Source: an uncultured Bacteroidales bacterium (lineage in GTDB: Bacteria > Bacteroidota > Bacteroidia > Bacteroidales > Bacteroidaceae). From it: a stretch of 64,000 bases of DNA. The notes under the pieces were generated by a model, which ran no database searches, was not told the origin of the DNA, and saw only the letters and a program-made list of their open reading frames with translations. How positions within the stretch are numbered: the first letter of the stretch is position 1; every line of letters starts with the position of its first letter. Positions 62,355-64,000 of the stretch are shown one piece after another. The position numbers and the translations under genes are program-made. Location: positions 1 to 64,000 of the forward strand of contig CACWIN010000005.1 of the NCBI GenBank assembly GCA_902760965.1, written 5' to 3'.

Positions 62355-64000
62355 ATGGAATTCAAACTCGTTTCACCGTTCAAGCCCACCGGCGACCAGC
62401 CTCAGGCCATACAGCAGCTCACTGAAGGGTTGCTTAACGGTGCTCATGCCCAGACCCTGCTGGGCGTAACCGGATCAGGCAAGACATTCACCATAGCCAA
62501 CGTAATCAAGAACCTGGGCCGCCCCACTCTGGTGCTCAGCCATAACAAGACCCTGGCAGCGCAGCTATACAGTGAGTTCAAGGCATTCTTTCCCCAAAAC
62601 GCCGTTGAATACTACGTTTCTTATTATGACTACTACCAGCCCGAGGCCTATCTGCCTGCTACAGATACATATATAGAGAAGGACCTGGCCATCAATGATG
62701 AGATTGACAAACTGCGTCTGTCGGCCACATCGGCCCTACTGTCAGGGCGCAATGACGTAATAGTGGTTTCATCCGTGTCATGCATCTACGGCATGGGTAA
62801 CCCGGCTGATTTCTACAACAACGTAATTGAATTGCGCAAGGGTGACCATCTGGACCGCAATGTTTTGCTGCGCAAGCTTGTAGATTCCCTGTACACACGT
62901 AATGACATAGAGTTGGGACGCGGCTGTTTCCGTGTAAAGGGTGAGAATGTTGACATCAACCTGGCATATAATGACACCGCCGTCCGCATCCAGTTCTGGG
63001 ATGATGAGGTTGACTCGATTGAGGAGTTTGACGTTCTTACCGGCGAGCGCATAGAGACCTATGATTTTTACCGCATATACCCCGCAAACCTGTTCATGAC
63101 CACAAAAGAGAGTCAGGAACGGGCAATCAGAGCCATTCAGGATGACCTGGTGGAACGTGTGGAGTATTTCCAGGAAATAGGCAAACCTCTGGAAGCGAAG
63201 AGACTCAAGGAGCGTGTTGAATATGACATTGAAATGATACGTGAACTTGGGCACTGCAGCGGCATTGAGAACTACTCACGGTATTTTGACGGCCGTCAGC
63301 CCGGTTCACGCCCTTACTGTCTGCTGGACTTTTTTCCAAAAGACTTTCTGCTGGTCATTGACGAGAGCCACGTGAGCGTACCACAGTTGCACGCCATGTA
63401 CGGAGGCGACCGTGCCCGAAAGATAAATCTGGTGGAATACGGATTCCGACTGCCGGCTGCTCTTGACAACCGTCCCCTAAAATTTGAGGAATTCAAGGAG
63501 CTGACCGGCCAGACAATCTACGTAAGCGCCACTCCGGCCGATTATGAGCTGGCCGAAAGCGAGGGAGTAGTTGTTGACCAGGTAATCCGCCCCACCGGCC
63601 TGCTTGACCCCGAAATAGAGGTACGTCCCAGCAAGAATCAGATAGACGACCTGCTTGAGGAGATTGCAGTCCGTGCCGAACGCGACGAAAGGGTTCTGGT
63701 AACGACCCTCACAAAGCGTATGGCCGAAGAACTCAACGAATATCTGCTTAAGAACGGGGTTCGTGCCAATTACATACACAGCGACGTTGACACGCTGGAA
63801 CGCATTCAGATTATGACCGACCTGCGCAAAGGTCTATACGATGTTCTGGTAGGCGTAAACCTTCTGCGTGAAGGACTGGACTTGCCGGAGGTATCGCTGG
63901 TAGCCATAATCGATGCCGACAAGGAGGGTTTCCTGCGTGACCACCGTTCACTTACCCAGACAGCAGGCCGTGCAGCCCGTAACGTAAACGGCAAGGTAAT
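62355..64000 (+). CDS. uvrB: Excinuclease ABC subunit B (partial)
   Basis: Damage-verifying helicase-like subunit of nucleotide excision repair. 548 residues are visible; the C-terminus is beyond the right edge. Walker A is GVTGSGKTF, the beta-hairpin that grips DNA is [19 protein letters not shown] is Walker B-like, and later helicase motifs [12 protein letters not shown] and [29 protein letters not shown] and QTAGRAARN are intact. It begins 9 bp after the AbiEii-like gene. No separate promoter is visible in this gap. Confidence 0.98.
   Translation, partial: MEFKLVSPFKPTGDQPQAIQQLTEGLLNGAHAQTLLGVTGSGKTFTIANVIKNLGRPTLVLSHNKTLAAQLYSEFKAFFPQNAVEYYVSYYDYYQPEAYLPATDTYIEKDLAINDEIDKLRLSATSALLSGRNDVIVVSSVSCIYGMGNPADFYNNVIELRKGDHLDRNVLLRKLVDSLYTRNDIELGRGCFRVKGENVDINLAYNDTAVRIQFWDDEVDSIEEFDVLTGERIETYDFYRIYPANLFMTTKESQERAIRAIQDDLVERVEYFQEIGKPLEAKRLKERVEYDIEMIRELGHCSGIENYSRYFDGRQPGSRPYCLLDFFPKDFLLVIDESHVSVPQLHAMYGGDRARKINLVEYGFRLPAALDNRPLKFEEFKELTGQTIYVSATPADYELAESEGVVVDQVIRPTGLLDPEIEVRPSKNQIDDLLEEIAVRAERDERVLVTTLTKRMAEELNEYLLKNGVRANYIHSDVDTLERIQIMTDLRKGLYDVLVGVNLLREGLDLPEVSLVAIIDADKEGFLRDHRSLTQTAGRAARNVNGKV

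Overview
The window comes from a Bacteroidales chromosome, probably Prevotellaceae or Bacteroidaceae. The evidence is the Na+-NQR operon, type IX secretion pieces (a plug protein, a type B CTD protein and a PorT-like barrel), Bacteroidetes-only families (DUF5063, DUF3256, DUF4293, TIGR02757, Bacteroidetes-type RpoZ) and many promoters with the Bacteroidetes -7 box TAnnTTTG. Genes are tightly packed. No gap exceeds about 210 bp, and several convergent pairs overlap at their 3' ends. I see no rRNA, tRNA, CRISPR array, insertion sequence or prophage.

Layout. 1-5672 (minus): nqrABCDEF, cut at the left edge inside nqrF. NqrC carries an N-terminal rubredoxin-like domain. 5.8-10.2 kb: TamB-like protein. 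10.2-12.8 kb (minus): proS and a secreted CE1-type esterase. 13.0-18.1 kb: T9SS plug protein, rarA, a glycosyltransferase, a CDF cation exporter and a TIGR02757 protein. 18.1-21.7 kb: glnS, a TPR protein and a DedA protein. 21.6-25.0 kb: membrane-tethered TPR/HTH regulator, MscS channel and a short-chain dehydrogenase. 25.1-31.0 kb (minus): xylA, xylB and a GH31 alpha-xylosidase lipoprotein. These form a route from xylosylated oligosaccharides to xylulose 5-phosphate. 31.1-32.0 kb: a class II fructose-bisphosphate aldolase that appears to lack an internal active-site segment. 32.2-35.5 kb (minus): polar amino-acid ABC transporter with an SBP-permease fusion whose two SBP lobes are in reversed order. 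35.6-41.2 kb: rpmE2, then DUF3256, truA, rsmE, a DUF151 nuclease-like gene, an RlmI-like methyltransferase, an exonuclease and DUF5063.

41.3-49.8 kb (plus): ftsK, lolA-like, trxB, metF, metH and an MFS transporter. MetF and MetH form the methyl branch of methionine synthesis. 49.7-57.7 kb: uvrA, T9SS CTD protein, LysM/receptor-like protein, PorT-like barrel, DUF4293, rpoZ and bamD. 57.8-62.3 kb is a less conserved stretch: C69 dipeptidase, C-GCAxxG-C-C protein, an AT-rich FISUMP-domain lipoprotein and an AbiE-type toxin-antitoxin pair. uvrB begins at 62355 and runs off the right edge.

Most unusual: the rubredoxin-NqrC fusion; the aldolase lacking the region that normally holds the last zinc ligand; the lobe-swapped SBP-permease with its ABC ATPase bearing a GHKL-like tail; and two families of GCCAA-based intergenic repeats that mostly begin at stop codons.
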